The position numbers and the translations under genes are program-made. DNA of 64,000 nucleotides from contig CM060843.1 in assembly GCA_030762175.1 (NCBI GenBank), positions 28,168,501 through 28,232,500 of the forward strand. The letters are read 5' to 3'. Within the stretch, counting starts at the first letter, position 1; the number at the start of each line of letters is the position of its first letter. A model generated the notes under the pieces. The model searched no databases. It was not told the origin of the DNA and worked only from the letters and a program-made list of their open reading frames with translations. Source of the DNA: Metallyticus violacea (taxonomy: Eukaryota > Arthropoda > Insecta > Mantodea > Metallyticidae). Positions 11,546 to 23,712 of this stretch are shown here, in pieces.

Positions 11546-11961
11546 TGCCGTCATTTTGTCTATACCACTTCATCAGGAAAAATTACGATTTCAACAAAAA
11601 CAATGCAGTTTATAACATTAACAATTTGAACACAGTACATGTTAAATGGTGCATTCCCCAAACACATAATCTTCCAGCAATATTCTATGTTATAACCGGC
11701 AGTGCTTTATATGTTTTAGAAACGAGCAAAGGATGAAGAAAAGTAAGAGGTTCAGTTTAAGGGTATAGAGAGAATGGAATTATTTGATCAGGTGAGAAGA
11801 TGAGATAACAAAGAATGAAAACGGGTCAAAAGACAGTGTGAAGTTAAGTATACAGGATTTGATGCAGAAGAATGAGGGAATAAAACTTCTTTCAGTCGAT
11901 TTCAGGATAACAATTTAAAAGTTGAAATGAAATGATCTAATATACATAATTGCATACATAG
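11546..11961. other. No gene recognised
   Basis: AT-rich spacer. Its last 10 bases are the target duplication of the following SINE. Confidence 0.45.
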
Positions 11962-12274
11962 TTTGTCGATCCTGGTGGTGTAGTGGTTACCATACTTGCC
12001 TCCTATACCCAAATCGCGGGTTCGAACCCGGCCAGGACCGATGGATTTTTTCGGGCATAAAAATCCTAAGTATGGCTTCCTTCGGAAGGGAAGTAAAACC
12101 GTGGGTCCCGTACCGTACATTTACGGCACGAAAAAGAACCTCAAGCTTGAAAGAGAGACCTCTGAGCAAAATTTGTCGGCCGTTTCACGCCCTGAGTTGA
12201 ATGGGACGATGATGACCTGAGCTGTTAAAAAGCGTCCACAAATAAATCATTCAAAAAAAAAAAAAAAAAAAAAA
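11962..12274 (+). mobile_element. SINE-1, full length
   Basis: The most complete copy. It has A box GGTGTAGTGGTTACC near 11975, B box GGTTCGAACCC near 12019, the central CCTTCGGAAGGGAAGTAAAA segment, the tail region TGATGACCTGAGCTG and about 22 A. It is flanked by a perfect 10 bp duplication, GCATACATAG, at 11952-11961 and 12275-12284. The A and B boxes are RNA polymerase III internal promoter elements, so this copy may once have been transcribed. Confidence 0.93.
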
Positions 12275-12284
12275 GCATACATAG

Positions 12285-12629
12285 CGAACGCAGCTATTGT
12301 GAACACATTGTAGTATTTGTCCAAGATTGATCTTTATGTCAGTTAACAGATGTTCTACTAGTCGAAATGGTGCGTAATCAATGTTGATACAAATGGTTTT
12401 CTGTTTTCCATGCTGAAAAGGGTGAAAAAATTCTTAAGCCGTTTCAAGGAATGAATATTGAGTTTGTTTGAATTTGCAAATTAAGATTACTGTCCAAAAT
12501 AGACACCAACACTTTATTCTCTCTTTTGTTTCATTAAGTTACGGGTATGAGTGCCGTTTAATTCATTTTGTTTAAAAAAATTTTATGTTCCCTTTTATGA
12601 CTTCCTGGGATTTAACTATGTGTAGAAGA
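12285..12629. other. No gene recognised
   Basis: An AT-rich spacer before the truncated mariner; nothing seen. Confidence 0.4.
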
Positions 12630-13728
12630 TTGCGACATGTTCAAAATGATGTTTCGAACTGTTATTAAGTTCTTGAAAAAGAAGGACTTACTCCAAATGA
12701 AATTAAACAGCGACTGGACGGTGTGTATGGGGAAGCATCCCCCTCATATTCTACCGTAAAAGAATGGGCCAAACTTTTTCGAATGGGTCGAGAAAGTATT
12801 GAAGACAGCCGGCAGGTCGGGCCTTGGAAGTGCTTACTCCTGAAAACTTCGCTCTTGTGGAAGGAGAAATTATGGAAAACTGGAGGCTCAAAGTTACAGA
12901 AATAACAGCAAGGTTGCGCCTTTCTAAAACAACAGTCCTTCGAATTATTCATGAACATTTAAACATGAATAAGGTTAATGCAAGATCCGTGCCTCAGTCC
13001 AAAAGCAGCAACGGTCATATGTTGTCAGGCAGATTTGGAACTCTGCCGTGGCAACGACAGAGAAGTTCTGCAAACCATTGTTACAGGAGATGAAACTATA
13101 GTCCTGTACTATGATTCCTTGTCCAAAAGAGAATCAATGGAGGAGCGTAAACCTGGCGAAGCATGGCCTCTAAAGGACAAGGTCACTCAGTCAACCAAGA
13201 AGATCATGGCCACAATCTTTTGGGACTGTAACGGAATACTCTTCACATTAACTTCAAGGAGAGGAACACCACAATATATGGGGAATACTATGCTGGCCTA
13301 CTGCACAGACTACGTGCTTCCATCAAAGAGAAAAGGCGAGGAAAGTTGAATGGTGGTGTGCGCCTTCTTCACGACAACGTGCCTGTGCACACAGCTCTTG
13401 TTGCAAAGGAAGTTGTGAAGAAATGTGGCTTCAAGGACCATCCACCCTATACCCCAAATCTAGCTCCAAGTGACTATTTCCTCTTCTCACAACTCAAGAG
13501 GGACCTTCGAGGAAGGAAATTTAAGTATGATGAAGAAGTGATGCTGTTTATGCCCATTTGCTGACAAAACTTCTATTGGGGAGGGGGGAGCGTGATTGAA
13601 ATGTTAATTCAAAGATGTGAGAAGTGTATTGCAATAAAGGGTAACTATATTGAAAAGTGAAATACAGTTTTCGTCTTTATCGTACCTAAAAATTGGTTAG
13701 GCCGGAAACTTATGGATCTACCCTCGTA
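12630..13728 (+). mobile_element. Mariner-like transposon (copy C), 5'-truncated
   Basis: The same family as the minus-strand copy at 31123-32680. It keeps EIKQRLDGVYGEA (12700-12740), VKEWAKLFRMGRESIED, the TGDET block (13084-13098), RLLHDN with VPVHTALVA (13363-13410), and NLAPSDYFLFSQLKRDLRGRKF (13455-13525). The first and second catalytic Asp and the Asp of the third block are all present, but frameshifts at ~12830, ~12990 and ~13345 break the frame. The 3' terminus GGCCGGAAACTTATGGATCT, then ACCCTCGTA, ends near 13728. No 5' terminus is present, so homology begins near the start codon. Confidence 0.85.
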
Positions 13729-14086
13729 CACTAACGAATTACCTAGTATTCAAGGGAAAACATTATCAAATGCAGGCTTTTCTCTCAATGGCCTGTCTTC
13801 CGCACGTTAAGGTTCTTTAAACGAGGCCTGGAACAGTAGATATTGATGTACTTATTGAATACCAAAATATATTGTAGCTCAAGATTTGGCGTCCTAGGCG
13901 GCATTGCACACTTGACTACAACAAAATACTCCTGTAGTGATGTCACGGATTACATATTCGGGCCTGTATTAACACACCGGCACGTCTCCTTGATGCACCT
14001 CTTACGCTCTTTAAAAAATATTTTATGCATAACACTAAAAAAACGCATCCTTTATACGAAGATTGGAAAAAGTGTTGGCAACGCAT
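13729..14086. other. No gene recognised
   Basis: An unassigned spacer between mariner remnants. Confidence 0.35.
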
Positions 14087-14362
14087 CTATATGTGAGAAA
14101 TCATTTGTTCTAAAAGCATCATACTGCCAAATTCCTTAAACATCTGCCATGTTCCTGGAAAGCTCTGGTTACCAGTAGCAGTAGTAGTACCGAACGAGCG
14201 TTCTGTTGTTCGAAGGTTTGCTTCTCTTATTGGTTCTTTTAGTTTGGGGAGGAGATTGGTGTCGCAGGGGATCATATCCGGCGAATATAGAGAAGTTCTA
14301 GTATCTCCCATTCCCCACCGTACAAGCAGTTTTGTGATACCGGACAATGCCATGCAAGACAA
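14087..14362 (-). mobile_element. Mariner-like transposase C-terminal fragment
   Basis: On the minus strand: KLLVRWGMGD, then LYSPDMIPCDTNLLPKLKEP and REANLRT, then a diverged C-terminus with GTW.MF.EFG. The SPDM.PCD..L..K.KEP pattern is typical of one mariner subgroup, distinct from copies A-C. Only this fragment remains. Confidence 0.65.
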
Positions 14363-14498
14363 CTGCTCAACAGATTTGAAAAGACCACAATTTTGTCCAC
14401 AAAGCAGGATGAACAGACGTTTCAGGTTCCTGTGATTGTATGCGGTATTACAGAGTCACTCTGAAAGTTTTCAGAGTGAAAGCAACACTTTTTTTTAA

Positions 14499-14501
<3 letters not shown>

Positions 14502-14543
<42 letters not shown>
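14502..14543. repeat. (TA)n microsatellite
   Basis: About 21 TA units next to the 3' end of the following mariner remnant. This suggests growth from a TA target site, which is inference. Confidence 0.95.
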
Positions 14544-14546
<3 letters not shown>

Positions 14547-14559
14547 CATTGCATCTTTT

Positions 14560-15300
14560 CAAATTATTCTCCATTACAATCTATACGTCTCATCCGTTTA
14601 AACTATTTTTTAATTGTTGAACGCCACGCTTTTTTTGAACAGGATCATTGAGGCTTCATACGATCCAAATCGTTGAACAGATCTGCACTGTAGGGATTTG
14701 AGATGTTCCCAGTGCAGTATGGGCAGAGGCGTGGTCTGATGCAACAGGATCTCAATACATTGAAGACTTTGAGCAAGCAGTGAACCGTTTGATAGCGAGT
14801 GGAACTGTCACATGTGAGTGCTAGCTCAGAAGAAAGAACAGATCGTCTTGCTGCTATCATTTCTCACTCACATAAGATTTTGAGATCGGGGATCCTCTTC
14901 TGGGAAGATCAAGACCGATGATTTTCGTTCATACCGGTACATCCGGCTTTCGTCACCTGGTATGTCAAATATGAGTACTGATGTTCCTCCGTCACTTTTT
15001 CCACGTGTTTGGCTCATCTGTGAGATAATACGGGATCCAGCAACTACAAAACTTCCTGACATAAGGTTTTTTTTTTTGGGGGGGGGGTTGTTTTTCACTA
15101 TTGCGATCCAATATTCAGGGCTTCTTCAACCTGATACCTAATATGTACAGCGATAATCTTCCGGAGCATATGGTCTGCTTTCATCACATTTTCATCCGTT
15201 GTTGCTGTATCGGGCCGTCCTGCATAGTCATCATCTTCGAGGGAGTTCCTCTACTAAAATCTGCAAACTCGATAAATACTGGACCATGAAGGGCCAGATC
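14560..15300 (-). mobile_element. Mariner-like transposase remnant with rearranged middle
   Basis: On the minus strand, from high to low coordinate: NSLEDDDYAGRPDTATTDEN (around 15235-15180), a GDESRMYRYERK block (about 14950-14910) matching the first catalytic region, LLHQTTP with an overlapping frame ASAHTALG (about 14755-14710) matching the second, and RRIDCNGE.FEKMQ near 14600-14560 matching the C-terminus. The third catalytic block is not visible. Stops and shifts are frequent. The G run at 15080-15089 disrupts the N-terminal part. Confidence 0.6.
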
Positions 15301-15451
15301 CACAAATGAATGATGCAACTTCTCAAGGCATTATCTATCCCGTAAACTGGCGTATGAGTACTAGTGCACACTTTGACCTAAAAAAAAAATAAATAAATAA
15401 ATAAAGTTATCTATTGAACGCAAAATTCTTCTTAGTCCTACCGTTCACAGG

Positions 15452-15632
15452 GTTTCTTTCAGGCTTGAGGTTCTTTATCGTGCCGTAAATGTACTACACG
15501 GGACCCATGGCGTTACTTCCCTTCCGAAGGAAACCATACTTAGGATTTTTACGCCCGAAAAAATCCATCGGTCCTGGCCGGGATCGAACCTGCGATTTTG
15601 GGTTTAGGATGCAAGTGTGGTGGTGGTTAAGA
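15452..15632 (-). mobile_element. SINE-1, truncated at both ends
   Basis: The minus-strand copy keeps the B box (GGTTCGATCCC, around 15592-15582), the central GGAAGGGAAGTAA segment and the GAACCTCAAGCCTGAAAG segment. The 3' tail is absent, and the A-box part is scrambled (TTAACCACCACCACACTTGC on the minus strand). Confidence 0.85.
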
Positions 15633-15749
15633 GCGCAGGTTCCCTCCAGGAATAAAACACTTTTTTTTAATAAACCTTTGTAACATATTATGACAAATTA
15701 GTTTCGTAATATTGTTTCCCATACACAGCAAGCTTTAACGTTAACATAT

Positions 15750-15752
<3 letters not shown>

Positions 15753-15781
<29 letters not shown>
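15753..15781. repeat. (TA)n microsatellite
   Basis: About 14 TA units. Confidence 0.95.
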
Positions 15782-15784
<3 letters not shown>

Positions 15785-16205
15785 TATAATGAATATTATA
15801 ATATTTCCTTTAGTATTTGTTCTATCTAAATGCAATATGTTGCACATGCAAGGACTAAAGATCTCTTATGGGCACAAATTCAAGAAGCCTGGGTTTGTAG
15901 CCAATCTCCCACACTACTGTAGAAACCTAATATTATCTATGACCCGAAGATTGAGGGCAGTTATACATGTTAAGGGGTCATACACGATATTAATTTGTGT
16001 TTATTTTTGTGTGTCTTCACTCTAGAAGACAAAGGTTTTTGTTCATTTATTTATGTGTTTATTTATTTGTAAAGAATATGTAGGTTTGTGATTACATTTT
16101 TGTGTACGCATAAGTTAATATCATAAAACTCAAATGATATGTTAAAATATAATATGATATTAAGACAACACAATTTTCTTCATATACACTTATAAAACCA
16201 ACATA

Positions 16206-16285
16206 ACCTTGCATGGGATTTCAACTCAGTAGTTTACTCAGAAGAGCTATGTCTTCTAAACCGCTCGGCCACCGCTACTCTATCC
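16206..16285 (-). pseudogene. tRNA-like pseudogene (class II, Ser/Leu-like)
   Basis: The minus strand reads GTGGCCGAGCGGTTTAGAAG. It contains an exact A box TGGCCGAGCGG (complement of 16261-16271), a possible long variable arm, and a degraded B box GAGTTGAAATCCC near 16235-16220. The T-loop no longer matches GTTCGA, so it is unlikely to be functional. It may be the head of a SINE with a lost body. Confidence 0.55.
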
Positions 16286-16646
16286 TAACGTTCTCTTTCC
16301 AGTTGCTTATGACTGTGACCATTACTTTAACAGACAAAGAACCCACTGCAGCGTGCACTCGCTGCATGCGTGCTGTGAATACAGTGTTCACGAGCATCGC
16401 CGAAGTTCTCCGATTGACCAATAGAATCTAGCGATGTCTTTTTTTTGGGGGGGGGCGGTAAAGAGTTTACATCATTGCGCGAAAATGCTCTCGCTTGAGA
16501 TGCACACTAGCGCCTGGCGCAGCATCACTGAACAGAAGTGCTGACACGCACATTATTGGAGCGCGCTCAAACTTGTATATGTTGCTATGAAGATCTCATC
16601 GTCCATTCTTAGAACTGTCAGCGACCTTCTTAAGTCTGACCCTAGG

Positions 16647-16689
16647 GAATTATATAATTAAATACTAGTGAATTATATAATTAAATACT
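16647..16689 (+). repeat. Tandem duplicate of GAATTATATAATTAAATACT
   Basis: The 20-mer is exact at 16647-16666 and 16670-16689 (period 23). The unit is itself nearly palindromic. Confidence 0.9.
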
Positions 16690-16714
16690 TTTTATTCTTG
16701 GTTCTTGGTATAGT

Positions 16715-16715
<1 letters not shown>

Positions 16716-16758
<43 letters not shown>
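16716..16758. repeat. Poly(T), 43 nt
   Basis: An uninterrupted T run with no recognisable SINE or LINE tail beside it on either strand. Confidence 0.95.
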
Positions 16759-16759
<1 letters not shown>

Positions 16760-17269
16760 GTGGAGGAATCAGTAATGGGGTTGCCAGATTTCCCGAAATT
16801 AATCTTGTGACAATATTCCCTAATTATGAAGGTTCTGAAATAAAATTAAATTTTAACAATCTGAATATGTTTTTGGTTCACGTATGGTTTTGTTGGAAAA
16901 ATAATTTCATTACTTTCTGGATTAGCTACGCATACTCGATCGAGGGACATTGCCCGCGCTAATCTATAGTTGGAAGAGTGGATGAGAAAGCAATTTTTTT
17001 TTCCCCAGAAGTTAAAGGCGTTATTTATTGACGATTTTCTTGTAACAACATTTTAATTGAGTTGGTTTCAATTTTGTTTATATCCGTTGTAGAAATGGTT
17101 TTCTAACATTCAGCAAAACGATACTTCTAAGTCTATATTAGTGGCAATAATCCACGAAAGTTAAAAGCAAACCATTTAAAAAAAAAAACCTTACTTTCAG
17201 TGATTCAGTTATTTTTGCATTTTAAAGTGGTTAATTAGTCACATATTTTAACACTTTTTTTTTAACTTC

Positions 17270-17890
17270 CTTCCACCTTTTCCTTCCAGGTACCAGCACT
17301 ATTTATTTTCACGACTTCCCGATTATGTGCAAGACTGTACCCTGTGCTGGATTTGTGAAAAGAATATTGAACCCAACGATACCTAAAATTCGAGCGTAGT
17401 AGCGACAAAGTTTCCCTACTTTTATCAAAAGCATTTGGTAGACCTAGTCGAAGATGATGGGTGCTGCCATTCACTGCACTGACCTATAGGTAGTACTGGC
17501 TCTTGAAATTGCGCCCATGTTTCCGCCACTTCCCGGGTGTAACGTTTTAAATGCAGTAATGGTTCCATTTCTTAACATCAATGCGGTGTTGAGGCACTTT
17601 TGCAATACCCAAGCAAGTCTTTCAGCACCTGCAGCACTATTACATCGGCTATTCCTACCACTAAAACCTACTCCCTCAATGTTCATTGCCAACCTACTAC
17701 GAGACTGAATCGGCTTCACGTAGGGCGCTGCAACATCAGGGCGACCGAAACATAACACATCCTTCCCGAAACGCAGATATCAAATGTGCCACTGTCCAAT
17801 ATGGGAAGGCAACATCATATGCTTCCTGTAAACCTTCGTGGCATTCTTTAGCATTCCTTCTACGCGACGCCTCCATTTTGATCCATTTTC
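17270..17890 (-). mobile_element. Probable mariner-like transposase remnant, GC-richer than surroundings
   Basis: The minus strand reads AKECHEGLQEAY, PYWTVAH and SAFREG near 17870-17770. This fits the helix-turn-helix region of a mariner group with a GLQEA..PYRTVARWVKAFREG pattern. Further down, a SEWQHPSS-like stretch (about 17475-17450) fits the .EW.HPGSP.PKK region. The rest is scrambled by frameshifts. Family-level assignment is tentative. Confidence 0.45.
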
Positions 17891-18479
17891 ACTATTCAAA
17901 CTTGAATTGCTCTACACTCCGTCTAACAATAACACTAATGGTAGTTACTTGGAATAATCTCCGAGTTATTTCATATGCAAGAGAGCGAGAGAGAGAAAGA
18001 AAAGAAGCTTTCCTTCCATTGTTACTATGCAATGCGGTGAATGTGCTCTTTTACTTTTTCTAATACTGGTTGTTTGGTTTATATATTTCTCTCTCTGTAG
18101 CAGATGTCTGTTGCAGTAATATTGTTTACGATAAAAGGGATATTAAACTTTTTTTTAAAAAAGAACAAATTTTACTGATAAAAGACAAGAATAAGAATAT
18201 TTAATATAGTATATTTAAAAAAAATACGCATTTTCAAATAAATTGAATAATTTCTAATTCAATGGAATAGAAACAAAATCAGGAACATTTACTCAAAACT
18301 AAATATCTGAAGTACATAAAAACATTTAACCCTTACTACAAGATCTTCAAGCTATGGTTTATTTTAAAGGTCAGTTATTTTTATATGTGGCTCTCTTCAC
18401 AACTTTATATGCAGTAAGATTTCTATTCAAGACAACCGCATCCGAATTATATGTTGAAGTTAATTGTATGTTTTCAAGT
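17891..18479. other. No gene recognised
   Basis: AT-rich, with a GA-rich stretch at 17983-18007. Confidence 0.4.
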
Positions 18480-18725
18480 GAGAAAGAAATACGTAAAAAA
18501 TGGTACATAATACTCGTGATACCCATGTTTAAAAATAGCTATAGAGATAATTGTCGTTGCATTAGTCTCCTTTGTAATGCATATAAAATTCATACAAATA
18601 TAATCACTAAAAGATTACAACAGAATGGAGAAAAAATTCTATTAGAAGAACAAAGGGAATTTCATAAATGCAAAAGTAGTATCGACTTAGTTTTCACTCT
18701 TAAATCAATAAATCTGGCAGGTTGC
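18480..18725 (+). mobile_element. LINE reverse transcriptase fragment
   Basis: Part of an open frame (18354-18812). It reads KKWYIILVIPMFKN, C.CISLLCNAYKI, ITKRLQQN, LLEEQREFHKC and VFTLKSIN. This is the N-terminal fingers region of a non-LTR reverse transcriptase (W....I.P.FK, then the .RGISLL....K. block, then E.Q.GFR.GRS). The catalytic Y-D-D block is absent. Gly-to-Cys and similar changes in conserved places show it is dead. Confidence 0.7.
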
Positions 18726-19924
18726 GGTAAGCTGATCACATGTTCATCTGCACTACCTCACTGTCAACGATGTCGCAAGACGGAGATAGATGATGCAGCG
18801 GTTATGCGGTAAGCCCCAGTATCTCCATAGGCTGGTGTGCTGAAGGGAATCAATTAATATAAAAATTAGAGAGTTTTGTTTTTACATGTCATTAATGCCT
18901 TTGTTAATGTACGAAAACGAGTTAATTAAAACCTTAATTTTTTTAAAATGTAATTTACTGTAAAGAAGTGGTATACAAACGTATCATTTTTCTACGTGTC
19001 TCTGTTACGTTCAGCATTCAAAAATGTTTGGAATTCCTCTAGAAAAATCTGTTTTTGATTGTCTGAACACTCACGCACAGCCTGGTATATCTATTCAGTA
19101 TTCAGAATTTCTGCAATAATATCCACCGTTAGTCGACAATTTTCCATCAGTAAGGCTTTGGCGTTGCAACTGCTAAAAATTCGAATAACAAGGCTGTTCA
19201 TCTTTGATGCATGACAAGTGAGACGACTATCGTTAAAAACTGATACTGTTCTGCCGCCTTTAGGATGTTTCTTAATTATTGTGTAACAGTGTTGCCAACT
19301 TACATGTCGAATTTTTATTGCTTTTTAAGGTTTTCATTTTGGCTCGTCCTCCTAATTAGAGGCAAAATATGAGTTATATTCATAAAGCAGAAATATAATT
19401 TATTTTAATTCAGATAATTGAAAGTCGATATAAAGAAACAAGGATTAAAATAAAATCGATATATAAAATAAATGCAAAATCCATAATCGTAAATAAGGGG
19501 AAAAGACAAGAATGTAGCCTGTCACGTCTTTTTAATTTTTACAGGGATGAAATTATTAGAGAATGGTAAATTAAACTTTTTTTGTGACTGTAGTTAATTT
19601 TCATGAACTATTTACTGTATAATTTGCTGAAATCTGGTAATAATGTTGAAATTGAAAGAATATTACAAATAACATTATTCGAATTTGAAAAAAGTATAAA
19701 ATTGTGTAATTTAACAATATTCCCTCAAAAGATAAAAAGTTTACCATTCTGAGAATTCTAATATAAAAAGTAGTAAAACTATGATTGAAATTTGAACAAG
19801 TTAGCTTTCTTAGTATCATAATGATAAACAAAATAATCAAAAAATGAATAAGATTATTTGCATTATTAACAGAATTTTAAAAAATAAAAATATGCAAGTA
19901 ACAAATCTAAATTAAGTCAAACTA
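18726..19924. other. No gene recognised
   Basis: AT-rich sequence between two LINE pieces of the same orientation. A degraded middle of the same LINE could be expected here, but I cannot read it. Confidence 0.35.
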
Positions 19925-20240
19925 TTGCGGCCTCTTACTTGTTTATATGGAGCAGAGGTTTGTACTCTTTAAGTAGAAGATGAAAAAAGACTACACAACC
20001 GCAATGAAATTTCTAACAAATGTGGAAGGAATGCGAAAAATAAGTTAGAAATGAAGAGATTAAAAGAAATTAAAAGGTTGAGAATCTAAATTATATAATA
20101 GTGAAATGAAGAAGTTTGCATTTACAGCGAATGTATAATAGAATGATATCAAAACAATTTTTAAAACATAAACCAACTGGAAAGAGAATTTTAAGTCGGC
20201 CGAAGATGAAATTGTTGATGCTTTACAAGCCAAAACGTGA
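19925..20240 (+). mobile_element. LINE ORF2 C-terminal fragment
   Basis: The plus strand gives LYGAEVCTL, EDEKRLHN and, after frameshifts, RMISKQFLKHKPTGKRILSR with a following RPK. These correspond to the C-terminal part of non-LTR ORF2 proteins (LYGSE.W.L, then ...GKR..GRP). The orientation and order are consistent with the reverse transcriptase fragment at 18480. Confidence 0.6.
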
Positions 20241-23200
20241 TGTAGATGATGATATTTCAAGGCTTTATCACAGTTTCAAATAGAGAAGAACCTACAATAC
20301 TGGTTAATTGAATTGATTAATGATCTCGAATATGGAAAAACAAATTCATGAGTATGTTTGCCATTTAAAGTGCTCCACAACTTTCACCCCGGAAAAAAAA
20401 AATTGCTTGACACAGTTTAGCTGGATCTAAGATATGTCATGAATCTCTGCATAGTAACATTTTCTAACACAATTATATTTTATCAGTTGCTTAACAGATG
20501 AAAATAATATGGATACTATTTCTTAGCAAAATAAAAAAAAATTCCAAGGATGGTAATGAAAAGTGCCCAAATAACTGAAAATAGAGACCTTTTAGTCTTG
20601 AGGCCAAAGTTCGAAATTGTGTGCAAATTATGACACCGGACGTTAGTGTAATAAGTTGGTGTTCAAGTTATAAATGCCTAAGATTTATTGCTCAAAAATT
20701 TCATCTGTGCTCCGTTAGTGAGGAAACCTTGTTGCTAATACTTATTAAGGGATATTGTAAAAGATATGGGCATTGGTGTTTTGGTAATAATTTCCTTCCA
20801 GCAAGGATAGGCACGCAATTGATAACGATGTACCGCAATTTTGATTAGATATGTAAGCCAATCAGAAGTCATCCACAGTAGATTTAGCTCAGTCGCATGG
20901 TGTACGCTTTACAAAAAAAACAAAATGTATTTGAGCCCTATGCCTATCTCTCGCTCTACTTAATAGCCAGGCAGTTTATGTAATCTCAATATATGATTTG
21001 TAGATCCGCTGATGAAACTTTTATCAGTTCCACCACATTTCGTGAATGAATATGTACTGGTAATGAATTATCACAAGTAATATCACAAGAGGGTCTGAGA
21101 TTGCAGTTAAATTGACGAACGTAGTGAGTAAAATAAGAATTTAAATATAATTCTTGTCAACTTGGCTTACAATACTGTAACATTTTTACATTTGTATTAT
21201 GAATACTTCACCTTTTAAAGCCATCTAGCAACAGGCGAATGTGGAGTGTCAGTAATGTCAATAGAGAAGGGCCAAAGACGGGTTTGGGACTATTTCATGA
21301 ATAGAATAAAAATAAAAGTTAATATATATTTGCAATTCGGGCACGTGTTATTATGAATGTCTACCTATTCAGAAACTGTAAGAACGAAATGGACGAAATA
21401 TTTACTAATACTAACTAAGAAAAACAAAACAGAGAAAACATTTTGGCTGCTTAGGCAGATATTATAAAATAATTTCAGACTGTTTGGCCGAATACGCAAA
21501 CAATTGCTTGAGTGAACACATATTAAGTTAGTTAAATTTACAATTACTGAAAACACAGAAAAGTGTCAGTGGTGTGTGCTCAGGAATTATATAATGGAGG
21601 TATAGAGTTGGCTACACTGACCACAAGACAAATGCACGTGGCGTGATTAAACGGATTTGATAATTTTTTTCGATAATTTCACTGCTTAATCCGACTGTGA
21701 TTTGTCAAAATTCAAATTTTTGTTTCGTTTCATTGGTTGATTTTAAGATGACGTCACATACGTGAAATAGTCTGCACAATAAAGAGTTAAGGCCACGTAT
21801 TACCATAAAAGTATACGTGCAGAGCTTAAGGCTGAGAGTCCACTGTTCCTAATGTTAATTATGTGACAAACAGATAAATAAAGACAGATGTAACCTCGGC
21901 AGAGATGTTAGAGGTCGCCAGTTTCTACAACCCAAATTGAGAAACAGGTGATGCCGAGACTGTTGTTAAGCGTCTTCATACAAAAGCATTATTCTTCATG
22001 AAAAAGAATAGGCTTTCATGAAGATCTTGTTTTCTATACATCGTTTGATTTTCCTTCCACTCAGAAGGTGAAAAATATGACATACATTTTCTTTTACTAT
22101 AATTTTTTCCTTTTTGTTCAAATTTTTCCTGAAACTAAAGGTAAAATGTCATCCTTTTTCTTTATATTTTTATCTCTCTCCATCTCTCTCTCAGAAGAGG
22201 GATATTATGTTTTCGTTAATTTTCTTCTCTATTTATTTTAACCTTCTCATCTTAAACATTTCCACTTGCACTATACACTACAAACCAAAGTGAGAAACAA
22301 CAATGCGTATGTCTCCTTAATAGTTGCTACAATTACAATGTTATTGTATTATCTTAAAAAGTTGTCATTTATTGCACAAGTTCAGCTGCTTAGTTTCCTA
22401 AACTCTTTATGTTATAATTAATTAGCTTTTACACTCAAACTGTTGCTCAGATAATTTAAGCTGCAAAAACGAAAAAATACTTTTTCACATTAATCATGAT
22501 GACAAAAAAACATGAATGCACTTGCGAGATTCCAAACCTCGCCTTCTTTGAGCACAATTATAGTTTAGTTATTTCTTGGCCACTGCACTGTGCAGTAACA
22601 GCGAATTTTCTTGCGACCATTGTTCACATTCATTACAATGTCAAGTGGAAGTTAAATCAGTGACGTGTTACCTTAATTATATTTACTCCATTGGAGTAAA
22701 TATTGAATCCGCCAAACATTAAATTCTATATCTCAAAATGCTTGTCTTCGATCCTGCTGCAATCCTTGAAATTTATGTGGCTGAATTATGAAACACTCTG
22801 TATACAAAGTTACCAGTTATAAAACCATCGAAAGGATGTTCAGAATTAACTGTTTGCTTCTAAAACCATTATATTTAAACGTAAAATTCATTCACTATTC
22901 CACTAAACTCGGAAAATGTAAAGAAAGGGTGGCCCGCAAAGCACAGCAGCGAAAGACGGAGGTACGTATCGATTGTTGGCTCCGACGAATGACCGCTTAG
23001 AAATAAAGCGATGCGAATTGCAAAATTGCACTTTTCACTCGGCGCTTGACATTCCAATGTAAAGTATTAAAATTCAATTTTATAAAGTGCTGATGTTAAT
23101 AAACCCTGCCCTGCTTAGAAGGGCTCTAATGTAAACCAAACATATTGTGTTCATCCGCCAAAAATACGTTCTGTACACATCAGATCAAAAATAAATAATT

Positions 23201-23267
23201 GTATGCTGTTTAACACGAACTATATAGCGAGTTACACCAAATGAGCAAAAAGAAAAACATGATGATA
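20241..23267. other. No gene recognised
   Basis: A long AT-rich stretch. Minor items are a tRNA-like segment near 20880-20950 (TAGCTCAGTCG, degraded B box) and a perfect palindrome at 22680-22702. A C/T-rich stretch lies at 22175-22200. Confidence 0.5.
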
Positions 23268-23551
23268 GTGTTTTAAATAGTGTTTAACGCCCATTTTAAC
23301 TACTGAAGCATCACAAGTGGTGGACACTGATGATACATGAGATGAAATGATAAAGTGGGAATGGATTTTTTTTAAAGGAAGGAAGTCCCAGGACCCAAGT
23401 TTAAGGTACCTCCCCGGCATTTGCCATTTATCAGGGCTGAAGAAAACATGGAAAATCTCAATCAGGGAGGAGGGTACTGATGGGAATCGGACCCAAAACC
23501 TCCCGCTCACTAGTCCGCGCCTTAATGACCTCGGTCATCCGTGGCGTTGAT
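23268..23551 (-). mobile_element. SINE-2
   Basis: A nearly complete minus-strand copy. The 3' end is TAGTGTTTAACGCCC on the plus strand, the body has GGCATTTGCCATTTATCAGG, and the tRNA-like head ends GGTCATCCGTGGCG. The B box is weakened (AATCGGACCC). A GATAATAATAATAAT repeat lies directly beyond the 5' end. Confidence 0.85.
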
Positions 23552-23712
23552 AATAATAATAATGAAGGTACTAATAATTTACTAAAAGAATGATAATTTA
23601 ATAATTGAAGAGGGTACCTTGCGGAAATTGGCTAATAATCCCCGTTCATCCGTTTCACTCCAACTTGAAGTTGTTTTTTTCATTTTAAGTTATTACTAGC
23701 CGATCGAAAATA

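Larger units (their letters stand above)
15633..17269. other. No protein gene; tRNA-like pseudogene and simple repeats inside
   Basis: AT-rich sequence with a TA microsatellite at 15753-15781, the tRNA-like sequence at 16206-16285, a 20 bp tandem duplicate at 16647-16689 and a 43 T run at 16716-16758. Between 16440 and 16620 the composition is more GC balanced but nothing is recognised. Confidence 0.5.

Noticed and set aside
11962..12040. Functional tRNA gene
   Set aside because: The A and B boxes belong to the head of a SINE-1 that continues for 300 bp and has a target duplication.
14502..14543. Dinucleotide runs giving long Tyr/Ile open frames
   Set aside because: They are simple repeats; the frames are artefacts.
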